Shown here in pieces: positions 28,007 through 36,286 of a stretch of 64,000 nt of DNA; within the stretch, counting starts at the first letter, position 1; every line of letters starts with the position of its first letter. The stretch is from contig QHXI01000053.1 in NCBI GenBank assembly GCA_003222895.1, positions 1-64,000 on the forward strand, given 5' to 3'. Source of the DNA: Acidobacteriota bacterium (GTDB lineage Bacteria; Acidobacteriota; Blastocatellia; Pyrinomonadales; Pyrinomonadaceae). Position numbers and translations under genes: made by a program. The notes beneath the pieces are model-generated. The model did not search any database. It was not told the DNA's origin and saw only the letters and a program-made list of their open reading frames with translations.

Positions 28007-28714
28007 ATGTCGTACGATTTTACACTCGACAAAAAAGGAGTGATCTCGGTCGTGGCGAGCTGGCTCGTGATGGCCGCGCTCTTATTCGCAGCCGGATTAA
28101 TCGTGGGGACCTATTGGACGTCGCGTGAATCCAGCGTCTCGGCGGCCACGCCGGCGAAGACTGCGACTGGTTCAGAAAAAGATCTGGCGGACCTGCCGCA
28201 GGAACCTGTACTGCGGACTGGTATGCCGCAAATCGATGTCCTGGCTCCGGCGAAGCCCGCCACAAATCTGAGTTCCGGTCCGTCCGTGCTGGGCCAGTTC
28301 GCGACGCCGCAGCAAAAGCAGGCGGGGCCGCAGGATTCCGCGCTGAACCAACAAGCGACAGATGCACCCGCGGCGGATGCGGCCGAACAAAAAGTTCAAC
28401 CGCCCGCGTCTGAAGCCGCGACCTTGCCGCGCGACAAGAAGCCGACGGGCGACACCAACCCGGCAAACGTCGAGGTCTACACGGTGCAGGCCGGAGTATT
28501 TCTCGATCAAAACGAGGCCACGCGTCTGTTCAAAAGCCTGGCGCGGAAAGGTTACGCCCCGACTTTCTTTACCGATCGCGATGCCGAGGCTCATCAGTGG
28601 TTCGCTGTTCGAATCGGTGCCTACTCAGACAAGAATCAAGCGTCGAACGCGGCGGCAAATTTTGCGAAGCAGGAAAGGATGAAGGCCGTCGTGCGGTCAA
28701 TGGGATCGCTGTGA
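28007..28714 (+). CDS. Membrane-anchored SPOR-domain protein
   Basis: 235 residues. A single N-terminal membrane segment (VVASWLVMAALLFAAGLIVGTYW) is followed by an Ala/Pro/Gln-rich linker and a C-terminal SPOR domain (VYTVQAGVFLDQNEATRLFKSL and WFAVRIGAYSDKNQASNAAANF). SPOR domains bind denuded peptidoglycan glycans. Its site between the spike genes and the cargo-like genes suggests it helps place or anchor the T6SS in the wall, but a cell-division role is equally possible. GGGAGG lies upstream of ATG 28007. Confidence 0.8.
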   Translation: MSYDFTLDKKGVISVVASWLVMAALLFAAGLIVGTYWTSRESSVSAATPAKTATGSEKDLADLPQEPVLRTGMPQIDVLAPAKPATNLSSGPSVLGQFATPQQKQAGPQDSALNQQATDAPAADAAEQKVQPPASEAATLPRDKKPTGDTNPANVEVYTVQAGVFLDQNEATRLFKSLARKGYAPTFFTDRDAEAHQWFAVRIGAYSDKNQASNAAANFAKQERMKAVVRSMGSL

Positions 28715-28759
28715 TTATTTCTGCAGCAGACTGATGCCGAGCGGCAAACGGGTTTGAAG

Positions 28760-30733
28760 ATGAGTGCGAGCAAGAAAGACTCACAACAACCGCAACATTG
28801 TGGAATGCAACGAGGATTGGGCTCGCGTTCGGGACAACCGCGACTGCAGAAGCCAGGTGCTGTGCAGCCAAAGGCGATCCCGGCTTCGTGGATTCGACAA
28901 ACTCCGGCGGCGCCAGCGGTGTATCGTCCTCAACCACTCCCCAGGGTTTTGCAAGGGAAGATTACTGCTTTGCCTAAGCCGCCGAATCAAACCCAAAGGT
29001 CACCGGTCGCGCCCCCTGTCTACCGTCCTCAACCGGTTCCTAAAGTCTTGCAAACGAAGATCGCGGTTGGTCAGCGGTCACAGGCAGAGCGACTTCCTCG
29101 CCGCCAAGCTAGTGCCCCGCCGGTCTTCCGGCCTCAGCCAATGCCCAGAGTTTTGCAAACAAAGGCCGTCCAAAAGCGGCTAGAGATCGACCGGCATGAA
29201 TCTGGCAAGCTCCAAGGTCGGCCGCTTGCAGGTTTGGAACTGAAGCACGGTTCAATGCAGCGCACCGTCCAGTTGAAGAATTCCCGTAGTGGTGGAATTC
29301 TAGGGGCTGGTGGGCGTCGCAGTGGCGTCGGTACGATTCAGGCCAAGTGGATTGCGACACGTTTGAATGACGAATATTGGCGGTGGCACACGGTAGTAAA
29401 TGGACTTCGCTGGTACAAACACAAACGAGAAGATTATGACCTTTATTACTATATCGTTGAGCAGCCGACGCGCCAGAATGCGCATTTGATCGATGGACAG
29501 GGATACGAGGCGCGGCGCGGCGACTTCAGTGTGTCAGGGGGCGACGAGCCGCCGTTTGGGCCGATAGATTCCGTGCACGAGGAGGTTTTTCCGACGGGTT
29601 GGGAAAAAAGCGAATACGCTCCCTTTATCTTCAATGTAGTAAAACATAAGACGGATGGTCCACGTTGGACAGAAGTAACGGCTCACCGTCAAAAAGACAA
29701 TCAACAGAAGTTTCAGAAAACAGTCGGCGCCGCCACACGCCATCCCGTAGGGAGGGGTGAAGTCAATCCAGGACTGAAGACCGCACTGAATGTTGGCGCG
29801 TATGTTTTTCACTTGTCGACATTAAGGAATCTTGTTTTTGCGCCCCACGGAACGGTGAGCGGAACGGGCATCATAAGTCGCGGACTCGATCCTGGCATGG
29901 GAGGTGGACCTGGAGGCGCATGTGAAACATGTACGGTGCTGAACGACCAATCGATGCTTACTGGTTCTATCAAAAACTCCAAGAACGTTGTCGCCGTAAC
30001 GACGGCAATGAGTAACCTGAAAATGTACGCCAACCAGCGACATGAGTACACGGCAACTGCTTTCGGCAAAAAAGAATATAGCGAACAGGAACTTGTGGGT
30101 CGAGAGTCGGTGCTTTTGAGATTCAGATTAAAGCAATCCTACATTGATGTGATGGAGGTTGATCCTCAACATCCGAACGACGAATTCGTTCAATTGATTC
30201 GAGGGATCCGTATCCCACCGGAGGAGATCGAGGCGTTAACTGGCGAGGGCTGGAAACCCATCTCCGCGTTGGCAGGGCTGGCAGATCTTTTCCCGGATTC
30301 AAGACCTCGTGTATCTATCGTCTCCATGGAATCCGGACCAAACACGACGCCACTGCCTAATCCCTGGCTGTTACCTCAGGTTCAGCTTCCTCGTGGGCTT
30401 GACGCCGTGCTCCGAGGTGCGAACGGCCGGCCCAACCCCGATTTTTGGAACGCGCTTGACCGAGTAATCGAACAACTTGCCCCTAACTGGTTCGCCATAA
30501 GAGGCTTGCTAACTGTCTTGCAACAGCGGAATAGGTACGTTGTGTTTAGGCTAAGAGAGATGTATCAGGAAGACTTGGGTCTGATGCTCGGCTACCCGGG
30601 TCGCGTTGACGAGGATGTTCAGCGCAGGGTAATCAGTCTCATTGATGAAGTGGTAAACGATTGGAATTCAAACCGTCCGCGTTTTGGAGAAACGGGCCAG
30701 GATTATGACCCGAGCTCGAGGAAAGACTGGTGA
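28760..30733 (+). CDS. Candidate T6SS cargo A: proline-motif N-terminus, ADP-ribosyltransferase-like C-terminal region
   Basis: About 657 residues from ATG 28760; a TTG two codons upstream is less likely. Residues 50-140 contain three copies of the proline motif: AVYRPQPLPRVLQGK, APPVYRPQPVPKVLQTK and APPVFRPQPMPRVLQTK. A second marker, GTIQAKW, lies near residue 195 just before an unrelated C-terminal region. That region has FHLSTLRNL (His351), a small-residue-rich ISRGLDPGMGGGPGGACE, and later VLLRFRL and IPPEEIEAL (about 480-490), an order reminiscent of ADP-ribosyltransferase folds (His, Gly-Leu-Asp, Glu). There is no signal peptide. The role as secreted toxin is inference from context. 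Confidence 0.6.
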   Translation: MSASKKDSQQPQHCGMQRGLGSRSGQPRLQKPGAVQPKAIPASWIRQTPAAPAVYRPQPLPRVLQGKITALPKPPNQTQRSPVAPPVYRPQPVPKVLQTKIAVGQRSQAERLPRRQASAPPVFRPQPMPRVLQTKAVQKRLEIDRHESGKLQGRPLAGLELKHGSMQRTVQLKNSRSGGILGAGGRRSGVGTIQAKWIATRLNDEYWRWHTVVNGLRWYKHKREDYDLYYYIVEQPTRQNAHLIDGQGYEARRGDFSVSGGDEPPFGPIDSVHEEVFPTGWEKSEYAPFIFNVVKHKTDGPRWTEVTAHRQKDNQQKFQKTVGAATRHPVGRGEVNPGLKTALNVGAYVFHLSTLRNLVFAPHGTVSGTGIISRGLDPGMGGGPGGACETCTVLNDQSMLTGSIKNSKNVVAVTTAMSNLKMYANQRHEYTATAFGKKEYSEQELVGRESVLLRFRLKQSYIDVMEVDPQHPNDEFVQLIRGIRIPPEEIEALTGEGWKPISALAGLADLFPDSRPRVSIVSMESGPNTTPLPNPWLLPQVQLPRGLDAVLRGANGRPNPDFWNALDRVIEQLAPNWFAIRGLLTVLQQRNRYVVFRLREMYQEDLGLMLGYPGRVDEDVQRRVISLIDEVVNDWNSNRPRFGETGQDYDPSSRKDW

Positions 30734-30847
30734 CCTGGATCGGAAAAGAAACAGAAAGGTTCCGAGTTTGTTCGGAGGATAGATCAGCATCGGGCAACGC
30801 GAGACGAATTATTTTTGCGGGTGCAAACCACAGAGAGGATTTCCATA

Positions 30848-31678
30848 ATGAGCGAAACAAGCAGACTCCTTAGCAATGCCGTTTCTCGCGGAACCCGACT
30901 GAAGAAGGAAATGACTGAACCAGGGCGGTCACTTCAAGCGAAGCTGGATCGAGCGCAATCGCAACGCGGGCTTGATCAATCTAACCGCTCGCCGATTGCG
31001 CCTCCCGCGTTTCGCACGGCAACTGTGCCGACAGTCTTGCAGGCGAAGATGCACAACGCGTCCCCAGGCAGGCCCAGTCGAATGATGGCTGGTCCCACTT
31101 CCAGTGTAGTTCAGGCCAACGTCATCGGCGGAAATCATGCGCTGCAAGCACGGCTCAATTTATGGAACACGAGACTCACTCGCGGCGCTGAAACAAGCGT
31201 GCGATCGCTCGGCGCCGGCAACCTCGCGCAGGCGTCGGGAATGTCCAACCGTGTCGGCGCGATTCAACGCAAGACCGGGCCGGGCGTCGAGGCCTTCCAA
31301 GTTCCACTGCGTCAGAAGAGCGGTGGTCTGCCGATACCTGATAACGTGCGCGCGAAGATGGAGACAGCGTTTGGCGCGGACTTCTCTGACGTGCGCGTGC
31401 ACGTCGGGCAAGAGGCTGCCTCGCTGGGCGCGATCGCTTACACCTGGGGCTCGAACATTCACTTCGCTCCCGGCCAATACAACCCAAACACGATTCAGGG
31501 TCAGAAACTCTTAGGCCATGAGTTGTGGCACGTGGTGCAGCAAAGATCGGGACGCGTGAGTAATCCATTCGGCGGCGGCGTGGCGGTGGTCCAGGACTAT
31601 GCGTTGGAAGCCGAAGCTGATCGCATGGGAGTTAAGGCGGCGATGACTGCGCTGGTGCAGAAGCCCGGCGAAAAGTAA
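30848..31678 (+). CDS. Candidate T6SS cargo B: DUF4157 (HExxH) protein with degenerate proline motif
   Basis: 276 residues from ATG 30848, with GAGAGGA upstream. The N-terminal half carries one degenerate motif (APPAFRTATVPTVLQAK) and VGAIQRK near residue 150. The C-terminal half is DUF4157: LPIPDNVRAKMETAFGADFSDVRVHVG, AIAYTWGSNIHFAPGQY, then GHELWHVVQQRSG with HELWH at residues 224-228, a zinc-metallopeptidase-type motif. DUF4157 is widely associated with extracellular contractile injection systems, where it often precedes toxin domains; here it ends the protein. It may process or carry the neighbouring proteins (inference). Confidence 0.75.
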   Translation: MSETSRLLSNAVSRGTRLKKEMTEPGRSLQAKLDRAQSQRGLDQSNRSPIAPPAFRTATVPTVLQAKMHNASPGRPSRMMAGPTSSVVQANVIGGNHALQARLNLWNTRLTRGAETSVRSLGAGNLAQASGMSNRVGAIQRKTGPGVEAFQVPLRQKSGGLPIPDNVRAKMETAFGADFSDVRVHVGQEAASLGAIAYTWGSNIHFAPGQYNPNTIQGQKLLGHELWHVVQQRSGRVSNPFGGGVAVVQDYALEAEADRMGVKAAMTALVQKPGEK

Positions 31679-31687
31679 GGAAGCGTG

Positions 31688-33661
31688 ATGAATTCACGAA
31701 AGACGGTTAGACAGCAAGTGCATGTCCGGCAATTGACTAACAAGTACCCAGGGACTTCGCAATCTTCCAAGCCGGGCATCGTGCAATCGAAGCTGGCGGC
31801 CTCGCAGATCAAGAGGCCTGTAGCCCCGCCTGCGTATCGACCTCAGCCAGTACCCAGAGTTCTACAATGTACTGCTGCCCAACAACCGATTGTCCAACCG
31901 AAGCGAGCGCCAGGCGCTCCTCCAGTCTATCGTCCTCAGCCGGTTCCGAAGGTCTTGCAAGCGAAGAGCGCAACCGGCCAGCTATTACACGTAGGTCAAT
32001 CGCCAGTACGGCCTGTTCTGATTGGGCCGCCCCCAGCGCCGCCGGTCTATCGTCCTGCACAGAAGCGAGTCATCCAAAATAAGACGGCGACAACGATACA
32101 GGCACGCACTTCCCCGAAGCCTCCACCAGTCTACCGCCCAGGGCCGGCGCCAAGAGTTTTGCAGACTAGTAACTTTCAACTGAGAACTGCGGGCCAGCCC
32201 ACGCACCGGCCGCCCCAGAATCGTACTCTTCAGACTCCCGCTTCTTGCTCCGGTACGCCCCAGAGAAAAATGCATTTACTTCCGTTCGCTTCCACCATTC
32301 AAGCCGCGACCGTTCACTTGAAGAAAGCGGCGCAGGTCAATGCCGGGCCTTCTTCCATCAGGCTGAAGCAAACGACGTTACGAGGTGGTTCCCACGTCAT
32401 CCAGAGTAAGATCAACCATAACTTGTCTGCTTCGCTTAAGGATCAGACTGGCACGTATAGTAAAGAGATGACAGCGATGACGAAACTGACGGAGAAATTG
32501 AAGAGGACCATCACTTATTACGACAAGCTGACACCCTCTGAGGATCTTGATGGCGCGAAAGACGCCTTGGGGTATGTGATTAAGCGCATTCACGATCTCC
32601 AGTCCGAACTCGATTGGCTGTTGCCGAGTTTAGCTTCAACGCAGTACCAAACCGAGGAGGATAAAGAGACTTATCGCGCACTGGTTAAGTTCCAGGACGA
32701 CCTGACCAAGTTGAGCAAGGCTGCTAATGACGAGGCGGCGACGATCCTGAAGATCACTCGTGCCGGCGCCGGCAATCGACCTGATGCTAATACCGAGGAC
32801 GCCATCAAGCGCACACTCTCTAACGGATTAGGCCTCAGCAACAATGAATCGCAATTCTTGAACGCGTTCGTCGAGAAGCAAGGCGGCAGCTGGAAGGAAA
32901 AACGCGAGGCGCTGAGCGCGATTTGGGCGCTGCGCGGCAATCAGTTCACCACTCTCAAGCAGGGCAAGGGGAACGTCTACGGGGCCGATGTGGAATATCA
33001 AACTACCGATGTCGGCAAATCTCAGTTGTGGGATCAAAAGACCATGTTTAGCGACCAGAATGGGTTTGACGGTCGTCTCATTCACACTCACACGAAGAAC
33101 TTTGACTCGGAAAAACATGGCGTGGGCCTTCTGTTCGATTCCACGTTCGAGAACGACAGCAACTACGAGAAGGCATGGCTGGGCATCAACAAGGCGTTGC
33201 TGTCCGGCGAGATTGAGGTCGGCGCGGTCAAGGAGGTGCGGGCACCCAACTCGGACTTGGCCGCGCTCCATTCTGATATTTACGTCGAGATGAGTGCGAA
33301 CAATACCCAAGGCACGGTCGAGCAAAACGTTAAGTGGGCGGAAACTAAGCTCGACAACAAGACACAGGGCGTCTACCAGGTCATCGACAAAGCTAAGATC
33401 GCTTCCACCAACTATGCCAATGTCGCAAATGGCACCGCGACCACCCATAGCCGCTACACCAACAACCGCAACTGGTTGCCGCCCGGTGTCTATGACGAAT
33501 ACGCAGTCAAGGGCGGACTGCCGAACGAGGGGAGTGGACGCTTCGTGGCGACCGAGGATCGCTCCGAGATCTACCTGACCGTGACCCATTACAAACCGTA
33601 CACAGTCAAACTTGCCAATAGTAGTGTGGTGAATAGGAAAGCGTTCTTCAGAATTATTTGA
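31688..33661 (+). CDS. Candidate T6SS cargo C: four proline motifs, unknown C-terminal domain
   Basis: About 657 residues from ATG 31688, six bases after AAGGA. Residues 40-165 hold four motif copies: APPAYRPQPVPRVLQCT, APPVYRPQPVPKVLQAK, APPVYRPAQKRVIQNK and PPPVYRPGPAPRVLQTS. GGSHVIQSK near residue 238 marks the boundary to the C-terminal region. This begins with helical, charged segments and ends in a mixed region containing HTHTKNFDSEKHGVG and SGRFVATEDRSEIYLTVTHY. I do not recognise the C-terminal domain. No signal peptide or membrane segment. It starts nine bases after gene B, so the two are co-transcribed. Confidence 0.55.
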   Translation: MNSRKTVRQQVHVRQLTNKYPGTSQSSKPGIVQSKLAASQIKRPVAPPAYRPQPVPRVLQCTAAQQPIVQPKRAPGAPPVYRPQPVPKVLQAKSATGQLLHVGQSPVRPVLIGPPPAPPVYRPAQKRVIQNKTATTIQARTSPKPPPVYRPGPAPRVLQTSNFQLRTAGQPTHRPPQNRTLQTPASCSGTPQRKMHLLPFASTIQAATVHLKKAAQVNAGPSSIRLKQTTLRGGSHVIQSKINHNLSASLKDQTGTYSKEMTAMTKLTEKLKRTITYYDKLTPSEDLDGAKDALGYVIKRIHDLQSELDWLLPSLASTQYQTEEDKETYRALVKFQDDLTKLSKAANDEAATILKITRAGAGNRPDANTEDAIKRTLSNGLGLSNNESQFLNAFVEKQGGSWKEKREALSAIWALRGNQFTTLKQGKGNVYGADVEYQTTDVGKSQLWDQKTMFSDQNGFDGRLIHTHTKNFDSEKHGVGLLFDSTFENDSNYEKAWLGINKALLSGEIEVGAVKEVRAPNSDLAALHSDIYVEMSANNTQGTVEQNVKWAETKLDNKTQGVYQVIDKAKIASTNYANVANGTATTHSRYTNNRNWLPPGVYDEYAVKGGLPNEGSGRFVATEDRSEIYLTVTHYKPYTVKLANSSVVNRKAFFRII

Positions 33662-33757
33662 AGCATGGCAAAACAGGTCGGCGACAGGTTAAGACACAGG
33701 TCGAGTAACGTTTGAGGCAGTCCTCGTTTACACGATTAGGGCGGAAGGATTCTGGCA

Positions 33758-34591
33758 ATGAGCGTCCGTGGCAAACCAGTTTTACTCACATCGCAACCGC
33801 GAAGGCCGCCCACTGCGCCACCCGTGTTTCGGCCACAACCCGCGCCCGTAGTTTTACAGACGAAGATGCCTGTTCCTCATCAACCTGCCAATCAATCACG
33901 GCAAGCGCACGCAACGCTTTCACTAAATCGTCCACCGGCGGTGCCAAAGGTCTTGCAGACAACGCTGACAAATGGAAACCCGCCTTCTCTACAAACCCGG
34001 ATAGTCTCAACGCGACTTGTCGTCGGACCGCACATCTTGCATACGCGCCCGCAACCCGATGTTCCGCACCCAAAGATGTACATCGTGCAATCAAAGCCGG
34101 TTGAAAGCCGCATCCGTCAGGTAGTTGCTCCTGCGCCTCCACGTCCGGTCGTACAGCGCATCGCCGTGCAAAGATTCAACTCGAGTGTTGTCCAAGCTAC
34201 AAAGTTCTATCCCAACCTTCATCCCGGCGCTGTCGAATCTGTCGACTCAAGCAATATTTTCCGGCTGAACAGTTTTGCGGATCAGTATCGCTTACACAAA
34301 GTGAACAGCCACGGCGTCAATGTTCCAAATCAACAGTACAACTTTGTGCGCACGCGCGAAGGCGAGATGCTTCTGCATGCGCGCTACCGGCATCCTTCGA
34401 TCGCCGAAGGTAAACAGGTGCTCTATGCCGGCGAGATCTTTTTTAATAATGGACAGCTCAAGTGGTGGAGCAACGGGTCCGGTCACTATCAACCAGATTC
34501 AGACAGCGCTGAACAGGCCAATCTGCCGATGGACTATTTTTTCTCGTATCAGCAAATTATTAAAGGCGAGCACACGCGCCGGAGAAGCTAG
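33758..34591 (+). CDS. Candidate T6SS cargo D: proline motifs, short C-terminal toxin-like domain
   Basis: 277 residues. Motif copies APPVFRPQPAPVVLQTK (about residue 25) and RPPAVPKVLQTT (about 65) are followed by more Pro/Val-rich sequence and the boundary marker NSSVVQATKFYP near residue 148. The C-terminal 125 residues are compact and include VLYAGEIFFNNGQLKWWSN then GSGHYQP (about residue 240), a pattern I associate with C-terminal domains of polymorphic toxin-like proteins, without a known activity. No immunity gene is obvious next to it. Confidence 0.5.
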   Translation: MSVRGKPVLLTSQPRRPPTAPPVFRPQPAPVVLQTKMPVPHQPANQSRQAHATLSLNRPPAVPKVLQTTLTNGNPPSLQTRIVSTRLVVGPHILHTRPQPDVPHPKMYIVQSKPVESRIRQVVAPAPPRPVVQRIAVQRFNSSVVQATKFYPNLHPGAVESVDSSNIFRLNSFADQYRLHKVNSHGVNVPNQQYNFVRTREGEMLLHARYRHPSIAEGKQVLYAGEIFFNNGQLKWWSNGSGHYQPDSDSAEQANLPMDYFFSYQQIIKGEHTRRRS

Positions 34592-34636
34592 GAAGAATCA
34601 TATGAGCGCGGAGAAGATCGGGCAGAATGAGGTTGC

Positions 34637-36286
34637 GTGATTAATTTCTCAAACAAAAAACCGGCAGGCGTAGCGCCGCAATTCAAGAAACCGGCAGCGC
34701 GCCGCCTTCAATTCAAGCCCGCGATCGCGCAACTAAAGACTGGTGTGTCTGCGCAGAGTGTCAAACGCCCCTTGGCGCCTCCAGTCTATCGTCCGCAGGC
34801 GACGCCGAATGCAGCGCAGCCCAAGATGTCGCATGACGCTGTGAATCGGAAGCCACTCGCCGCGCCGCCAGTCTATCGTCCGCAACCCACGCCGAAAGCC
34901 TTACAGACTAAAAAGTCATTGATTCAAAGCCCGCAAGCAGATCAAACTCGGCGCCACCCTGTCGCACCTCCGGTCTATCGTCCGGAAGCAAAGAAGCTCA
35001 TCCAGCCGAAGGCCGTATCGCAACTGCGAACGCCACCCGTAGCGCCGCAAGTGTATCGTCCAGAACAAAAACAAATCGCGCAAGCTAAAATGTCGAAAGC
35101 AGCACAGGTACCCACGCCGCCAAAGGCTGCTTCGGTCTATTCCCGGCAGGCGCCGCAAAGAAATTTGAATATCGGGACGCGACCGCCAAACCCGCTTCAA
35201 GCCATGCGGCAGCAAATGGATTCGTCGTTGGATCCCAGCCTTTCTCATGTCCGCGTCAATGTCATTGCACCTGGCTGGGTGGGGCGCGCAGCTTTACCCG
35301 CTGCTGCAGTGCAGACGAAGACAGTGGCAAACGGTGTCCACAAAAAACCATCGCCGCCGCAACGACCTCCGAAGCTTGAAGCTTGGCCGGGGCGCGCAGC
35401 GAATGCCGTATTGCAAGGTAAGTTCGTGCAGGTAAGAGGCAATGGAACTAAACAAAGAAACTTTCACGGAACGAGTCAGGTCGTGCAGCTAGGCAGGGCT
35501 CCCCGAACCGTTAACAAGAAGAAGAAGAAAAAGCCGGCCAATACGCAATATGGTTCTTGCATCTTCAGCAAGAACCCATTGACAGTAGCAAACGCGGTCT
35601 TTTTTGACCGCCCCCCAAGCAATTCGCGCAGCGGCCAGGGTGATCATGTCGTTTCCTATTGCCTTATTCAGCAGACCGTGGCGTCGAACGTCAAAGGCAA
35701 GACGCTGGACGAAGCCGGCAAAGCGCTGGCAGATACTGTGAAAGCCGCAAAGCTCTTTGTCACAACCGGCGCCATCAATTCCTGGTGGCACAACGGTGCT
35801 GACAGTTTGATCAATCGCTGCGAGGCAATAGATCCGGACAATGATGAGTATAAAGCACAGGCGGGCCTGCGATCCTGTATCAACGATGCGCTTAAGCTTT
35901 TGAATATGATGCCTGGCACCGCCGTCAAAAATAAGAAGTCGACCAAAGGCCATAACGAGGGCGGCTCCAAAGGCGGCCTCGTCATGGCCGAGCGAGATGT
36001 GGCAAACGGCAAGACGATCAAAGGAAATGTCTGGGTGAATGTACTTAATATGTTTGATGGCGCTGCCGATAGGGCATTAATGGAGAATTCCACCAAGTTG
36101 GAAGGCAAACTGAATTGGTTGATGGCTTTGTTTTCTAGGGCCGCGCCCACACTTTACGATCTCATTGAGACGGGTGATCTGACTCTGATACCTGACGCCG
36201 ATCTTAACCAGGCTGCCAGAGACAAGTTTGGCCAGTTGAAGGGTCTTGAGGTTGCCATTGTGATTCAAGACTGGATTGATGCGTGA
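34637..36286 (+). CDS. Candidate T6SS cargo E: five proline-motif units, unknown C-terminal domain
   Basis: 549 residues from GTG 34637, with GAGG upstream. Residues 35-175 contain APPVYRPQATPNAAQPK, APPVYRPQPTPKALQTK, APPVYRPEAKKLIQPK, APQVYRPEQKQIAQAK and a decayed KAASVYSRQAPQ. The boundary marker SQVVQLGRAP is near residue 280, followed by a run of lysines (KKKKKP). The C-terminal region has GDHVVSYCLIQQTV (about residue 335), NSWWHNGADSLI and KSTKGHNEGGSKGG. His and Asp residues in GDHVVSY could be catalytic, but no family is recognised. Confidence 0.5.
   Translation: MINFSNKKPAGVAPQFKKPAARRLQFKPAIAQLKTGVSAQSVKRPLAPPVYRPQATPNAAQPKMSHDAVNRKPLAAPPVYRPQPTPKALQTKKSLIQSPQADQTRRHPVAPPVYRPEAKKLIQPKAVSQLRTPPVAPQVYRPEQKQIAQAKMSKAAQVPTPPKAASVYSRQAPQRNLNIGTRPPNPLQAMRQQMDSSLDPSLSHVRVNVIAPGWVGRAALPAAAVQTKTVANGVHKKPSPPQRPPKLEAWPGRAANAVLQGKFVQVRGNGTKQRNFHGTSQVVQLGRAPRTVNKKKKKKPANTQYGSCIFSKNPLTVANAVFFDRPPSNSRSGQGDHVVSYCLIQQTVASNVKGKTLDEAGKALADTVKAAKLFVTTGAINSWWHNGADSLINRCEAIDPDNDEYKAQAGLRSCINDALKLLNMMPGTAVKNKKSTKGHNEGGSKGGLVMAERDVANGKTIKGNVWVNVLNMFDGAADRALMENSTKLEGKLNWLMALFSRAAPTLYDLIETGDLTLIPDADLNQAARDKFGQLKGLEVAIVIQDWIDA

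Noticed and set aside
32828-33589. Minus-strand open frame of 253 codons opposite cargo gene C
   Set aside because: Mirror of the coding frame with Val/Asp/Arg-biased sequence and no ribosome site; shadow.
28880-35100. Repeated proline-motif DNA as a CRISPR or tandem DNA repeat
   Set aside because: The repeats are coding, irregularly spaced and conserved at protein rather than DNA level.
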